A DNA stretch of 34,103 nt from Lentisphaeria bacterium. GTDB taxonomy: Bacteria; Verrucomicrobiota; Lentisphaeria; Victivallales; Victivallaceae. A model generated the notes under the pieces. That model was not told where the DNA came from and did not search any database. It was given only the letters and a program-made list of their open reading frames with translations. Numbering within the stretch: position 1 is the stretch's first letter; every line of letters begins with the position of its first letter. A program made the position numbers and the translations under genes. Positions 1-7,966 of the stretch are shown piece after piece. The stretch lies in contig JAFTDL010000050.1 in the NCBI GenBank assembly GCA_017454215.1, positions 1-34,103 of the forward strand, in the 5' to 3' direction.

Positions 1-1107
1 CGTGCAGGGGAACATGTTGAAAAGCCGCGTGGAAACGACTTGCAGACCGCACGCGGAAAGATTTTTCAGATCGCGCTGAAGCGTATCGGGCGCACAGGAG
101 ACGTAGATCATCACTTCGGGCGGACGGCGGACGATCTCCCTCGTCAGAACGCGGTCCAGTCCGGAACGGGGCGGATCGACAAGAAGAAGAGAAGTGTTTT
201 TCCGTTCCCGGTAAAACGCCGCGGCATCGCGGTGGAAGAAGCGGCACCGGGAAGAAACTTCGAAACTCCCCGCCGCCCGCCGGGCACAGGCGATGGAAGC
301 GGAAGTGATCTCCGCGCCCGCGGTGCGCAGTCCGGGGATCCGCATGGCCGCGCAGAGCGAAAATATGCCCGCACCGCAGTGAAGCTCCGTCAGAAAATCA
401 CGACCGGACTTGCGGATGAGTTCGACCGCGTCTTCCGTCAGACTTGCGGCGACCGCGGGATTGGTCTGAAAAAACGCTCCCGCGGGAACGGGAAAGTCAC
501 CGAATCCCGGCAGCGTGTCCCGAAGGATCCGGTCCCGGTCGTTTCCGTCGAGCCGGACGACCCCGTCGCGGGGCGTGTAACGCAGTTCGACGTGATCCCT
601 TCCGCGGAGGTCGATCTCCCGCAATGCGGCGTTGATCGCGGGCACGGCCAGCAGACAGCCGGAAACGGGGACGAGAGAGACATTGTCCTCCCCGCGGTAG
701 CCCGCAGCGCCGTTTTCGACCGCAAGATGGATCTTGTTGCGCCAGCCGAAGCGTTCCGGCGCGGGAACGGAGGGCAGGATCCGCTCTTTCTCCACGCCGC
801 AGCCCGTCATGAACCGCGCGAAGATATCCTGTTTCCAGCGCAGTTCGTCCGCAGAGGAAACGTGCTGGAAGGCACACCCGGGACACCGGTCGGCATAGGG
901 ACACTCCGGCGCGATGCGGCAGGGATCGGGGGTATCCACGGACAGCAGTTTCGCCCGAACGAACCGGGCATGCTCGGAAACGATCTCCACCGTGACGCGC
1001 TCTCCCGGAACCGCTCCCCGCACGAAACAGCCCTTGCCGGAGGGGAGGACGCCGTAGGACTCCCCGCCGAAAGCGAAATTGCGGATCGTGATCTGGATTC
1101 CGGCCAT
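1..1107 (-). CDS. 23S rRNA/tRNA (uracil-5-)-methyltransferase, TrmA/RlmD family, 3' end cut by the window
   Basis: SAM-dependent enzyme expected to form 5-methyluridine in RNA. The frame is open from an ATG at 1107 to the first base (369 codons, no stop), so it is partial. Visible in order: an N-terminal TRAM-like segment (about residues 3-58); cysteines C69, C75, C78 and C151 spaced like the RlmD/RumA 4Fe-4S ligands; a SAM-binding motif LHCGAGIFSL; DPPRSGLD; and YVSCAPDTLQRDL, which holds the catalytic cysteine. The last residues read FNMFPCT, so only the short FPxTxHVE end with the general-base glutamate is missing. It starts 3 bp after the kinase stop, so it is probably the last gene of the tig-clpP-clpX-kinase unit. 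TrmA, RlmC and RlmD cannot be separated by eye; the iron-sulphur cysteines favour RlmD or RlmCD. Confidence 0.9.
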   Translation of the reverse strand, partial: MAGIQITIRNFAFGGESYGVLPSGKGCFVRGAVPGERVTVEIVSEHARFVRAKLLSVDTPDPCRIAPECPYADRCPGCAFQHVSSADELRWKQDIFARFMTGCGVEKERILPSVPAPERFGWRNKIHLAVENGAAGYRGEDNVSLVPVSGCLLAVPAINAALREIDLRGRDHVELRYTPRDGVVRLDGNDRDRILRDTLPGFGDFPVPAGAFFQTNPAVAASLTEDAVELIRKSGRDFLTELHCGAGIFSLCAAMRIPGLRTAGAEITSASIACARRAAGSFEVSSRCRFFHRDAAAFYRERKNTSLLLVDPPRSGLDRVLTREIVRRPPEVMIYVSCAPDTLQRDLKNLSACGLQVVSTRLFNMFPCT

Positions 1108-1110
1108 GGA

Positions 1111-2202
1111 TCAGATGAAAATATCGGCTATCTGCCACGCCAGCACGGCCAGCAGGATCAGTATGACGATCAGCAGAGAGTGCCGGTTGATGAAAAGCCG
1201 CGACTTCTTGATGGTCGACGCCCGTTCGGCCTTGGTGGCGTAACCGCCGGAAAAGGCGATGATGTCGTCGCGGATGGCCTTGACGCTGGGATAGCGGTCG
1301 AGGGGATGGGGAGACATGGCCTTGAGAGCCACGGCCTCCAGCGAGGCGGGCACGTCCCAGAACTCGGGCGCCTTCTCGGAAGGCTTGGGGATCCGTCCCG
1401 AAACGGTCTGGCGGGCGATCTCCTCGACGGACCCCTTTTCGAAAGGAGACGCGAGGGCGAGGATGGAGTAGAGGATCACCCCCAGAGAAAAAATGTCGCT
1501 GCGGATGCCGGGAGAAAATCCGCTGCGCAGATCGAACTGCTCCGGCGCCATGAAGCCGGGTGTGCCGCGCATACCGTCGAGTTCCTGAGTGATGGATCCG
1601 TTTTCGTCCAGCCGGCAGGCCAGTCCCCAGTCGAGGACGAAGGTCTCGCCGTAGTCGCCGATCCTGACATTGGAGGGTTTGAGGTCCAAATGGCAGACGC
1701 CCCTGGAGTGGGCGAATCCCACGGCGTTGCAGATGCGCGTGAAAATGAGCAGCAGCCGCGCCAGCGGGAACTCCCGGTTTTCGGGCGTATCGCCCTTTTT
1801 CAGCCGCTGGAGAAGCGTCTCCAGCGACATTCCCCGCAGGTACTTCATAGTGAAGAAGGGCGACCCCGATTTGTCGATGCCGATGTCGTAGACGGGAACG
1901 ATGTTGGGATGTTCCAGCCCGGCGGTGAGATAGGCTTCGCGGGCGAAACGCTCAAGCTCCGATGCGCTGCGTTCGCGGAAATCCGGCATGATGGCCATGG
2001 CCATTTCGCGGTCGGTATCCCGGTCGCGGACGAGGAGCACCCCCTTCATGCCGCCGAACCCGATGCTGCGGATGAACTTGTAGCGGTCCTGAGGCTTCAG
2101 GGCCAGACTGGAAAAATAACTTGTTCCTCCGCCCTTTCCCGAAGATGAGGCCGATTCGATGATCAGCGTGTTCCCGGAGGCGGTTTCAGACGGCCCTTTC
2201 AC
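1111..2202 (-). CDS. Hanks-type Ser/Thr protein kinase without the beta-3 lysine, C-terminal membrane anchor
   Basis: Cytoplasmic kinase domain (about residues 40-320 of 363) ending in one transmembrane helix (about 341-359) at the extreme C terminus. The GTG start at 2202 overlaps the clpX stop as GTGA; a longer in-frame start at 2265 lies inside clpX and is less likely. Intact motifs are E89 (alpha-C), HLDLKPSN with D173, K175 and N178, DWG at 191-193 and APE at 219-221. Two positions are unusual. The P-loop reads GFGGMKGV, so the third glycine is K53. The VAxK position reads M-A-M-A, so the usual ATP-orienting lysine is A70. This is the rearrangement known from eukaryotic WNK kinases, where the lysine comes from the glycine loop. 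The protein may therefore be active rather than a pseudokinase. No extracellular sensor domain follows the anchor. Substrates are unknown; coupling to clpX suggests a link with proteolysis. Confidence 0.88.
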   Translation of the reverse strand: MKGPSETASGNTLIIESASSSGKGGGTSYFSSLALKPQDRYKFIRSIGFGGMKGVLLVRDRDTDREMAMAIMPDFRERSASELERFAREAYLTAGLEHPNIVPVYDIGIDKSGSPFFTMKYLRGMSLETLLQRLKKGDTPENREFPLARLLLIFTRICNAVGFAHSRGVCHLDLKPSNVRIGDYGETFVLDWGLACRLDENGSITQELDGMRGTPGFMAPEQFDLRSGFSPGIRSDIFSLGVILYSILALASPFEKGSVEEIARQTVSGRIPKPSEKAPEFWDVPASLEAVALKAMSPHPLDRYPSVKAIRDDIIAFSGGYATKAERASTIKKSRLFINRHSLLIVILILLAVLAWQIADIFI

Positions 2203-3494
2203 TTGGAGGACCGCCTGACGACAGCGGGTTTGAGTCCGTTCACGGTATCGGCGTCGATGCGGCACACGCCGCCGGGACCGCCGGGAGCGCTGTACATGAC
2301 ATCGAGCATGAGACTCTCCATGATCGAGCGCAGTCCCCGGGCTCCGGTGCCGCGGTCGATGGCCTTGTCGGCCAGCGCCGTCAGGGCGTCGGGCGTGAAG
2401 GACAGTTCCACGTTTTCCATGGCCAGCAGACGCTGATACTGCCTGACGAGGGCGTTTTTGGGCTCGGTCAGCACCCGGGCCAGATCGTCCCGGTCAAGAG
2501 GCGTCAGCGAGGCCAGGACCGGCATGCGGCCCACCAGTTCGGGGATCAGCCCGAAGCGGACAAGGTCGCCGGGTTCGCAGCGTTCGAGGGGGTTCTTTTC
2601 GATCTCCACGCTCTCTTCGGCGGCCGAAGCGGCCTCTTCGTCCACGAGGCGCTTGAATCCCAGCACCTGTTTGCCGCAGCGGCGGCGGATGATCTTGTCA
2701 AGCCCCACGAAAGCGCCGCCGCAGATGAAAAGGATATTGGTGGTGTCGATGTGCAGACACTCCTGCTGCGGATGCTTGCGCCCCCCCTGAGGCGGCACAT
2801 TGGCCACGGTCCCTTCGATGATCTTGAGCAGAGCCTGCTGCACGCCCTCGCCGGAGACGTCGCGGGTGATGGAGGCGTTTTCACTCTTGCGCGAGATCTT
2901 GTCGATCTCGTCGATGTAGATGATGCCGATGCGGGTGCGCTCCATGTTGCCGTCGGCGGCCTGATAGAGCCGCAGAAGGATGTTCTCGACATCCTCGCCC
3001 ACGTATCCGGCTTCGGTGATCGTGGTGGCGTCGCTGATGGCGAAGGGCACGTCGAGCATTTTGGCCAGCGTGCGGGCCAGAAGCGTTTTTCCGCTGCCGG
3101 TGGGTCCCAGCAGCAGCACATTGCTCTTGTCGAGTTCCACATCGGCAAAGGGATCCCGCCCCTTTTCGCCCTCCGCCCCCGACTCCATAATGGTCTTGAT
3201 GCGCTTGTAGTGGTTGTGGACGGCGACGGCAAGGGTCTTTTTGGCGGCGTCCTGACCGATGACGTACCTGTCAAGCTCCTCCTTTATCGCGACGGGAGAG
3301 GGAACGTTCAGCTTGATCGGAGCCGGTTTGCCGGCCCGGGCGGCCTCGGCGTCACGCACAAGTTCGGAGGCCTTGCGGGAACACTCGGAGCAGATCGCCA
3401 ATCCCTCGTACATGCTCGGAATGAACAACTCCTTGCATTGACGCGAGTTGCGTCCGCAGAAGGCACAGACGAACTGGTTTTTCTTATCGGCCAT
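2199..3494 (-). CDS. clpX: ATP-dependent Clp protease ATP-binding subunit ClpX
   Basis: AAA+ unfoldase that feeds substrates to ClpP in the cytoplasm. At 431 aa it has the normal length. Visible: an N-terminal C4 zinc finger (C10, C13, C35, C38); Walker A GPTGSGKT (130-137); pore-1 loop GYVG (163-166); Walker B IIYIDE (191-196); the RKH pore motif (239-241); an LGF tripeptide (278-280) where ClpX carries its ClpP-docking IGF loop; and sensor-2 GARGLR (384-389). The ATG start gives a canonical N terminus and lies 12 bp after the clpP stop, as in the common tig-clpP-clpX order. Its stop overlaps the GTG start of the downstream kinase. Confidence 0.98.
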   Translation of the reverse strand: MADKKNQFVCAFCGRNSRQCKELFIPSMYEGLAICSECSRKASELVRDAEAARAGKPAPIKLNVPSPVAIKEELDRYVIGQDAAKKTLAVAVHNHYKRIKTIMESGAEGEKGRDPFADVELDKSNVLLLGPTGSGKTLLARTLAKMLDVPFAISDATTITEAGYVGEDVENILLRLYQAADGNMERTRIGIIYIDEIDKISRKSENASITRDVSGEGVQQALLKIIEGTVANVPPQGGRKHPQQECLHIDTTNILFICGGAFVGLDKIIRRRCGKQVLGFKRLVDEEAASAAEESVEIEKNPLERCEPGDLVRFGLIPELVGRMPVLASLTPLDRDDLARVLTEPKNALVRQYQRLLAMENVELSFTPDALTALADKAIDRGTGARGLRSIMESLMLDVMYSAPGGPGGVCRIDADTVNGLKPAVVRRSSK

Positions 3495-3506
3495 GGCGCA
3501 CCGCCG

Positions 3507-4118
<612 letters not shown>

Positions 4119-4148
4119 GCAACTCTCTCCTTCCGCGTTTCCGGAAAA

Positions 4149-5453
4149 TTACTTCAGAGCCGTTTCCACGAGTTTGTCAAGCACTTTGGCATTGGCGATG
4201 TCGGCGCGGAATTCGTCGATGGCGCCGTTTTTCTCCATCATGCTCTTAAGGTCGCGGGCCTTGTAGCCGTACTGGTAGCTCATCATGGCCAGCTGGGCTT
4301 CCAGTTCGGAATCGCCGACGGTGATGTTCTCGAGTTTGGCGATCTTGCGCAGGATCAGCGAACGGCGCAGAGCGGCGCGGGCGGCGGGTTCGGCCTCGGC
4401 GCGTTTGGCGTCGATCTCCTTCTTGAACTTCTCGGCGTCCTCTTCGCTCTTCACCTGAGTCCGGGCGGCCTTCTGCAGTTCCTTGCTGATCTCCTCGGAA
4501 AGCAGCGCGGGGGGCAGTTCGAACTCGCCGGCCATCTCGTCGAGACGCTTGTAAACGGCGTCGGCGGCCTTGGCGCGGCGGGCCTGTTCGTTGTCGCGCT
4601 CCATGGCCTTGCGCAGATTTTCACGGAGTTCGTCAATGGACTTGACCTTGAGTTTCTCGATCAGAGCGGCATCGTCGAGTTTCGAGCGGCGCTGAACGTC
4701 CTTGACCTTGACCTTGTAGCTGACGGTCTTGCCGGCAAGGGCGGCCTCGCGGTAGTCGGCGGGATATTCGGCCTTGAAGTCGCATTCACTGTCCTTTTTC
4801 GCGCCGGTGAGCGCGGCGATGACGCCGGGGATGCTCTCGGGCTCATTGAGCCAGACGAAGGTGTCGGAGGCGGCAGCCTGACGTTTGACCGAAGCGGAGG
4901 CGTCCTCGGCGGGAACGAAATCGCTGGTGTAGTCGACCTTGAGCATGTCCTCGGCCCTGGCGGGCTCGTCCACGCTCCCGTAGGAACCGTACATGGAACG
5001 GTAGAAGTCGATGCGCTCTTCGACGGCGCTGTCTTCGACGGCGTCAAGCGGGATCTCGACCTTGACGGACTTGTAGTCGCCGGGATCGATCTCGGGGGAA
5101 ACGTTGGCTTCGAAGGTGAAGGTCAGATCCTTTTGGGGATCGATCTCGCCGACGGGCTCCTTGAAGACCAGAGTCAGGATGTCGAGATCCTTGTTCCCGG
5201 TGACTTTTTCGAAAGCGGCAGAGAGGACCCGGCTGCGGAGCTCGCCGGCGATCTCGGAAGCATACTTGCTCCGGACCATGCCCAGAGGGGCCTTGCCCGC
5301 GCGGAAGCCGGGGATCTGGACCATTCCGGCAAACGCGGAAGCGACGCGGTCGTATTCGGACTGAAGCTGCTGTGCGCTCACCTTGAATTCCAGGTCGCGC
5401 ACACAGGCCTGCGGAGCCTTGATCTCGAGATCGATTGAAATTTTCTTCGCCAT
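4149..5453 (-). CDS. tig: Trigger factor, ribosome-associated chaperone and peptidyl-prolyl isomerase
   Basis: Binds the ribosomal exit tunnel and helps nascent chains fold. The 434-aa protein carries the ribosome-docking signature GFRAGK at residues 49-54, then a divergent FKBP-like segment (about 145-240) and a long helical C-terminal domain. The ATG at 5453 begins MAKKISIDLE, a typical trigger factor start; the open frame continues upstream to 5546 but that part lies in the leader and promoter. It is the first gene of tig-clpP-clpX, with gaps of 30 and 12 bp after it. A TTGAAA-N17-TATATT promoter lies about 85 bp upstream. The FKBP part has few hallmark residues, so isomerase activity is uncertain. 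Confidence 0.96.
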   Translation of the reverse strand: MAKKISIDLEIKAPQACVRDLEFKVSAQQLQSEYDRVASAFAGMVQIPGFRAGKAPLGMVRSKYASEIAGELRSRVLSAAFEKVTGNKDLDILTLVFKEPVGEIDPQKDLTFTFEANVSPEIDPGDYKSVKVEIPLDAVEDSAVEERIDFYRSMYGSYGSVDEPARAEDMLKVDYTSDFVPAEDASASVKRQAAASDTFVWLNEPESIPGVIAALTGAKKDSECDFKAEYPADYREAALAGKTVSYKVKVKDVQRRSKLDDAALIEKLKVKSIDELRENLRKAMERDNEQARRAKAADAVYKRLDEMAGEFELPPALLSEEISKELQKAARTQVKSEEDAEKFKKEIDAKRAEAEPAARAALRRSLILRKIAKLENITVGDSELEAQLAMMSYQYGYKARDLKSMMEKNGAIDEFRADIANAKVLDKLVETALK

Positions 5454-5536
5454 TTTGATACTGATGCCTTTCTCTATGTTTCCCGAAATGCTTTCCGTTG
5501 ACTGACAAAAATCTCCGCACCGTACTGCGGACTGAC

Positions 5537-5565
5537 AATATAGCACGCAAAACCCTTTTTTTCAA
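5537..5565 (-). promoter_or_regulatory. Probable sigma-70-type promoter of tig-clpP-clpX
   Basis: On the minus strand TTGAAA (5565-5560), a 17-bp spacer and TATATT (5542-5537) fit the other promoters proposed in this window. TGC directly precedes the -10, giving an extended -10. The -35 overlaps the 3' hairpin region of the upstream amidohydrolase gene. The resulting leader would be about 75 nt. Confidence 0.7.
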
Positions 5566-5585
5566 GGGCCGGACGCCCCGTCCGG
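5551..5585 (-). terminator. Candidate Rho-independent terminator after the amidohydrolase gene
   Basis: Ten bases after the amidohydrolase stop, the minus strand forms a 7-bp stem CCGGACG/CGTCCGG with a 3-nt loop (5585-5569). A second short stem CCCTT/AAGGG follows, ending in TTTT. The second hairpin shares bases with the tig promoter -35. The T tract is short, so termination may be partial. Confidence 0.5.
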
Positions 5586-5594
5586 ACGGCTTTT

Positions 5595-6515
5595 TCACGC
5601 TTTCTGCAAAGGCAGATCGAAGAAGTCGATGGCGTTGTTGCGGCAGATCTTCTTCCATGCCGTCTCGGGCAGCAGACCGCTGTCGTGAAGGCGGTCGAAC
5701 CAGAGTTTGATCTCGTAATTCGCCTCGCAGGTGCTGTTGCAGCTGTCGGTGCCGAAGAAGAGACGGTCCTGAAATTCGATCAGGAATCTCACCGCGAATT
5801 CCTCGCTGCCGCGCAGGACCCAGTAGGCGTCCGAGAGTTCGCCGTAGAGGTTGGGGAATTCGCGGAAGAGCTCCACCGCCACGCCTTCGCTCTCGAGCTT
5901 CATATTGCATTTGCCCGGGGAACCGTGCTGAAGTCCGTCGCTGCCGATGACGGGCTTGCACAGCGCCGGACGCCGCCGTGCGGAGATCTCGCCCCAGAAC
6001 ACCGGTCCGTGAGCGATGAATTTGAGGTCCGGGAAGCGCTGAAGCGTGTGTTCGAGTCCGGGCAGACCGGGAGCGTCGCAGAGACCGAAGTCGGCGCAGG
6101 GCCGGTCCGAACCGTCGGTGGTCACGGGCAGACCGACTTTTTCGGCGCAGCGGAACAGGTTCTGCACCCGGTCGTCCATGAACTCCATGTTGGGCATGAT
6201 CTCCCCTACCCCCTTGCAGCCCAAGTCCTTGTAATACTGCAGAACGAGGTCCAAAGGAGCGTCCGAACGGTTGACGAGCGCCCGGGGGTCCACGTTGCAG
6301 AAGGCGAAGAAACGGTCGGGATGCGCTTCGACCATGTCGAGGATGTCCTCGTTGGCCTGAGGCAGATAGATCTCGGCGTTGACCACCGGCAGAAGCGCCC
6401 CCATTTCGATGCCGTAGCGGTCGTAGCGCTCCAGCAGTTCGTCCGGCGTGCAGAAGCGGGTCACGAAGGGATAGGGCTTGCGGAAGCTGTGGGCGTGGAT
6501 ATCCACGTACTTCAT
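5595..6515 (-). CDS. Amidohydrolase family 2 (PF04909-type) TIM-barrel metal-dependent hydrolase
   Basis: A 306-aa cytoplasmic protein with the layout of amidohydrolase-2/ACMSD-like enzymes: an N-terminal metal-binding DIHAH (residues 5-9), a central barrel with KFIAHGPVFWGE supplying a further histidine, and a C-terminal FFGTDS supplying the conserved aspartate. The ATG start has GGAG about 9 nt upstream and lies 16 bp after the panB stop. It is the last gene of the envelope/pantothenate unit, with a candidate terminator after it. The substrate cannot be read from the sequence; the family includes decarboxylases and lactonases. No signal peptide or membrane segment is seen. Confidence 0.85.
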   Translation of the reverse strand: MKYVDIHAHSFRKPYPFVTRFCTPDELLERYDRYGIEMGALLPVVNAEIYLPQANEDILDMVEAHPDRFFAFCNVDPRALVNRSDAPLDLVLQYYKDLGCKGVGEIMPNMEFMDDRVQNLFRCAEKVGLPVTTDGSDRPCADFGLCDAPGLPGLEHTLQRFPDLKFIAHGPVFWGEISARRRPALCKPVIGSDGLQHGSPGKCNMKLESEGVAVELFREFPNLYGELSDAYWVLRGSEEFAVRFLIEFQDRLFFGTDSCNSTCEANYEIKLWFDRLHDSGLLPETAWKKICRNNAIDFFDLPLQKA

Positions 6516-6531
6516 GGTGTCTTCTCCTTTT

Positions 6532-7329
6532 TCAGAAACTGTTTTCGGGACCGGGGAAACGGCCGTTTTTCACGTCGTCGGCGTAAGAGGCCAGCGCCGA
6601 AGTGATGATCTTTCCGGCCTCGGCGTAACGGCGGCTGTGCTTCGGCGTGAAACCTTCGAACATGCCCACCACGTCGTGGAACACCTGCACCTGTCCGCCG
6701 CACTCGGGACCGGAACCGATGCCGATGGTCGGAATGGAAAGGGCGCCGGTGATCTCGGCGGCGACCTCGCGGGTGACGCATTCGAGCACGATGCAGAAGG
6801 CTCCCGCCTCCTCGAAGGCTTTGGCGTCGCGCATGAGCCGCGCCGCGTCGTCGCCCCGGCCCGTGACCTTGTACCCGCCGACGGCCTGGACCCGCTGCGG
6901 CAGAAGGCCGATGTGGGGCATGACGGGGATCCCCGCGCTCACCAGACGGCGGACGAATTCGGCGTACTCGGCCCCGCCCTCGAATTTGACGGCGTCGGCG
7001 CCGGATTCCTTCATGGCCCGTCCGGCGTTTTCAAGCGCCTTTTCCATGCCGGTCTGGTAACTCATGAAGGGCATGTCGAAGACGATGAACGCCTCGGGAG
7101 CGCCGCGGCGGACGGCGCGGGTGTGGTGGATCATGTCGTCCATGGTGGCGGGCAGCGTGTTGTCGTATCCGAGAACCGTCATGGCGAGTGAATCCCCCAC
7201 CAGCAGGATATCGATCCCGGCCCGGACCGCCGCAGCGGCGCCGGGAGCATCGTAAGCGGTGACCATCACCAGTTTTTCTCCCGCCGCACGACGCTTGGCG
7301 AACGCGGAGACTGTTGTTTTTTTACCCAT
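6532..7329 (-). CDS. panB: 3-methyl-2-oxobutanoate hydroxymethyltransferase (pantothenate and CoA synthesis)
   Basis: Transfers a hydroxymethyl group from 5,10-methylene-THF to 2-oxoisovalerate to give ketopantoate. The 265-aa protein has normal length and family landmarks: VTAYDAPGA near the N terminus, LLVGDSLAMTVLGYDNTLP with the metal-binding aspartate, VKFEGG, and GIGSGPECGGQVQV followed by HD. The ATG at 7329 is chosen over the longer frame to 7482 because AGGAGG lies 8 nt upstream and MGKKTTVS is a typical start. No panC or panD is adjacent. It sits 67 bp downstream of the PmtA-like gene, with a perfect 7-bp hairpin just upstream of its ribosome binding site. Confidence 0.96.
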   Translation of the reverse strand: MGKKTTVSAFAKRRAAGEKLVMVTAYDAPGAAAAVRAGIDILLVGDSLAMTVLGYDNTLPATMDDMIHHTRAVRRGAPEAFIVFDMPFMSYQTGMEKALENAGRAMKESGADAVKFEGGAEYAEFVRRLVSAGIPVMPHIGLLPQRVQAVGGYKVTGRGDDAARLMRDAKAFEEAGAFCIVLECVTREVAAEITGALSIPTIGIGSGPECGGQVQVFHDVVGMFEGFTPKHSRRYAEAGKIITSALASYADDVKNGRFPGPENSF

Positions 7330-7350
7330 TGTCGAAACCTCCTGTGATCC

Positions 7351-7368
7351 GGACGGGCTCTCCCGTCC
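7351..7368 (-). promoter_or_regulatory. Leader hairpin upstream of the panB ribosome binding site
   Basis: GGACGGG and CCCGTCC form a perfect 7-bp stem with a 4-nt loop, ending 7 nt before the AGGAGG of panB. No T tract follows, so it is not an intrinsic terminator. It could stabilise or process the polycistronic message or modulate panB translation. The function is inferred only from position. Confidence 0.4.
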
Positions 7369-7396
7369 ACGTAAAAGCAAATTATCAGATCCGCAG

Positions 7397-7966
7397 TCAC
7401 TTGCGGCAGCGGTAAACGAACGCGGGAGGCAGGTTGCGCCAGACGATCGGACTGCACGACACCTCGCGGAACAGACTTTCAAGTCTGCGCCGGAAACGGA
7501 TCCCCCCCGGCAGAATGACCCCCTGAATGTAGGCGAACGTGGCGAAAGCCCCGCCGGACGCCAGCCCCGCGAAAACGCCGTCGAGTATCTCGTCCTGAAG
7601 CTGCGTCGGGAACACCGCCCAGGGCAGTCCCGAGAGAATGACGTCGGCGCAGGGCGTGTCCGAAGCCTTCAGAATATCCGGCAGATCGGAGGCGCTGCCG
7701 CAGACCACCCGCGCACGGGGGAAACGGCCGCGCAGAGATTCGGCCATGCCAGGATCGAGCTCGACGGTGAGAAAGCCCGCGTTTTCCCGAAGCCGGGGAA
7801 TGATCTCGCTGGTGATGGCTCCCGTTCCGGGGCCAAGTTCGACCACCGTCCGCGCGGTCTCCATGCCGATGCCGCGGGTCATTTCGATGGCGAGACTGCG
7901 GCTGGACGGACAAAGCGCCCCCACCTGTCCGGGATGACGCAGGAATCTGGTGAACAAAGAATTCAT
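7397..7966 (-). CDS. PmtA-like SAM-dependent methyltransferase, probably acting on phospholipid
   Basis: A 189-aa methyltransferase of the KsgA-related fold. SAM motif I is VVELGPGTGAIT (41-52). The motif IV position, NPPY in rRNA dimethylases, reads SGLPWAVF (112-119), and the C terminus reads WRNLPPAFVYRC. These last two features are typical of the phospholipid N-methyltransferase branch (PmtA-like), which methylates phosphatidylethanolamine, rather than of 16S rRNA dimethylase. The ATG overlaps the stop of the upstream glycosyltransferase as ATGA, so the two are translationally coupled and probably serve the same envelope process. There is no membrane segment; it would work at the inner face of the cytoplasmic membrane. 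The substrate is inferred. Confidence 0.75.
   Translation of the reverse strand: MNSLFTRFLRHPGQVGALCPSSRSLAIEMTRGIGMETARTVVELGPGTGAITSEIIPRLRENAGFLTVELDPGMAESLRGRFPRARVVCGSASDLPDILKASDTPCADVILSGLPWAVFPTQLQDEILDGVFAGLASGGAFATFAYIQGVILPGGIRFRRRLESLFREVSCSPIVWRNLPPAFVYRCRK

Noticed and set aside
40-2148. 702-codon open frame on the plus strand
   Set aside because: It is antisense to the kinase and TrmA-like genes, which have full family motifs. Composition is Arg/Gly/Asp-rich without domains, a usual by-product of GC-rich codon use.
1111-2202. Kinase as a plain dead pseudokinase
   Set aside because: The loss of the beta-3 lysine alone would suggest this, but all other catalytic motifs are intact and a lysine sits at the WNK position.
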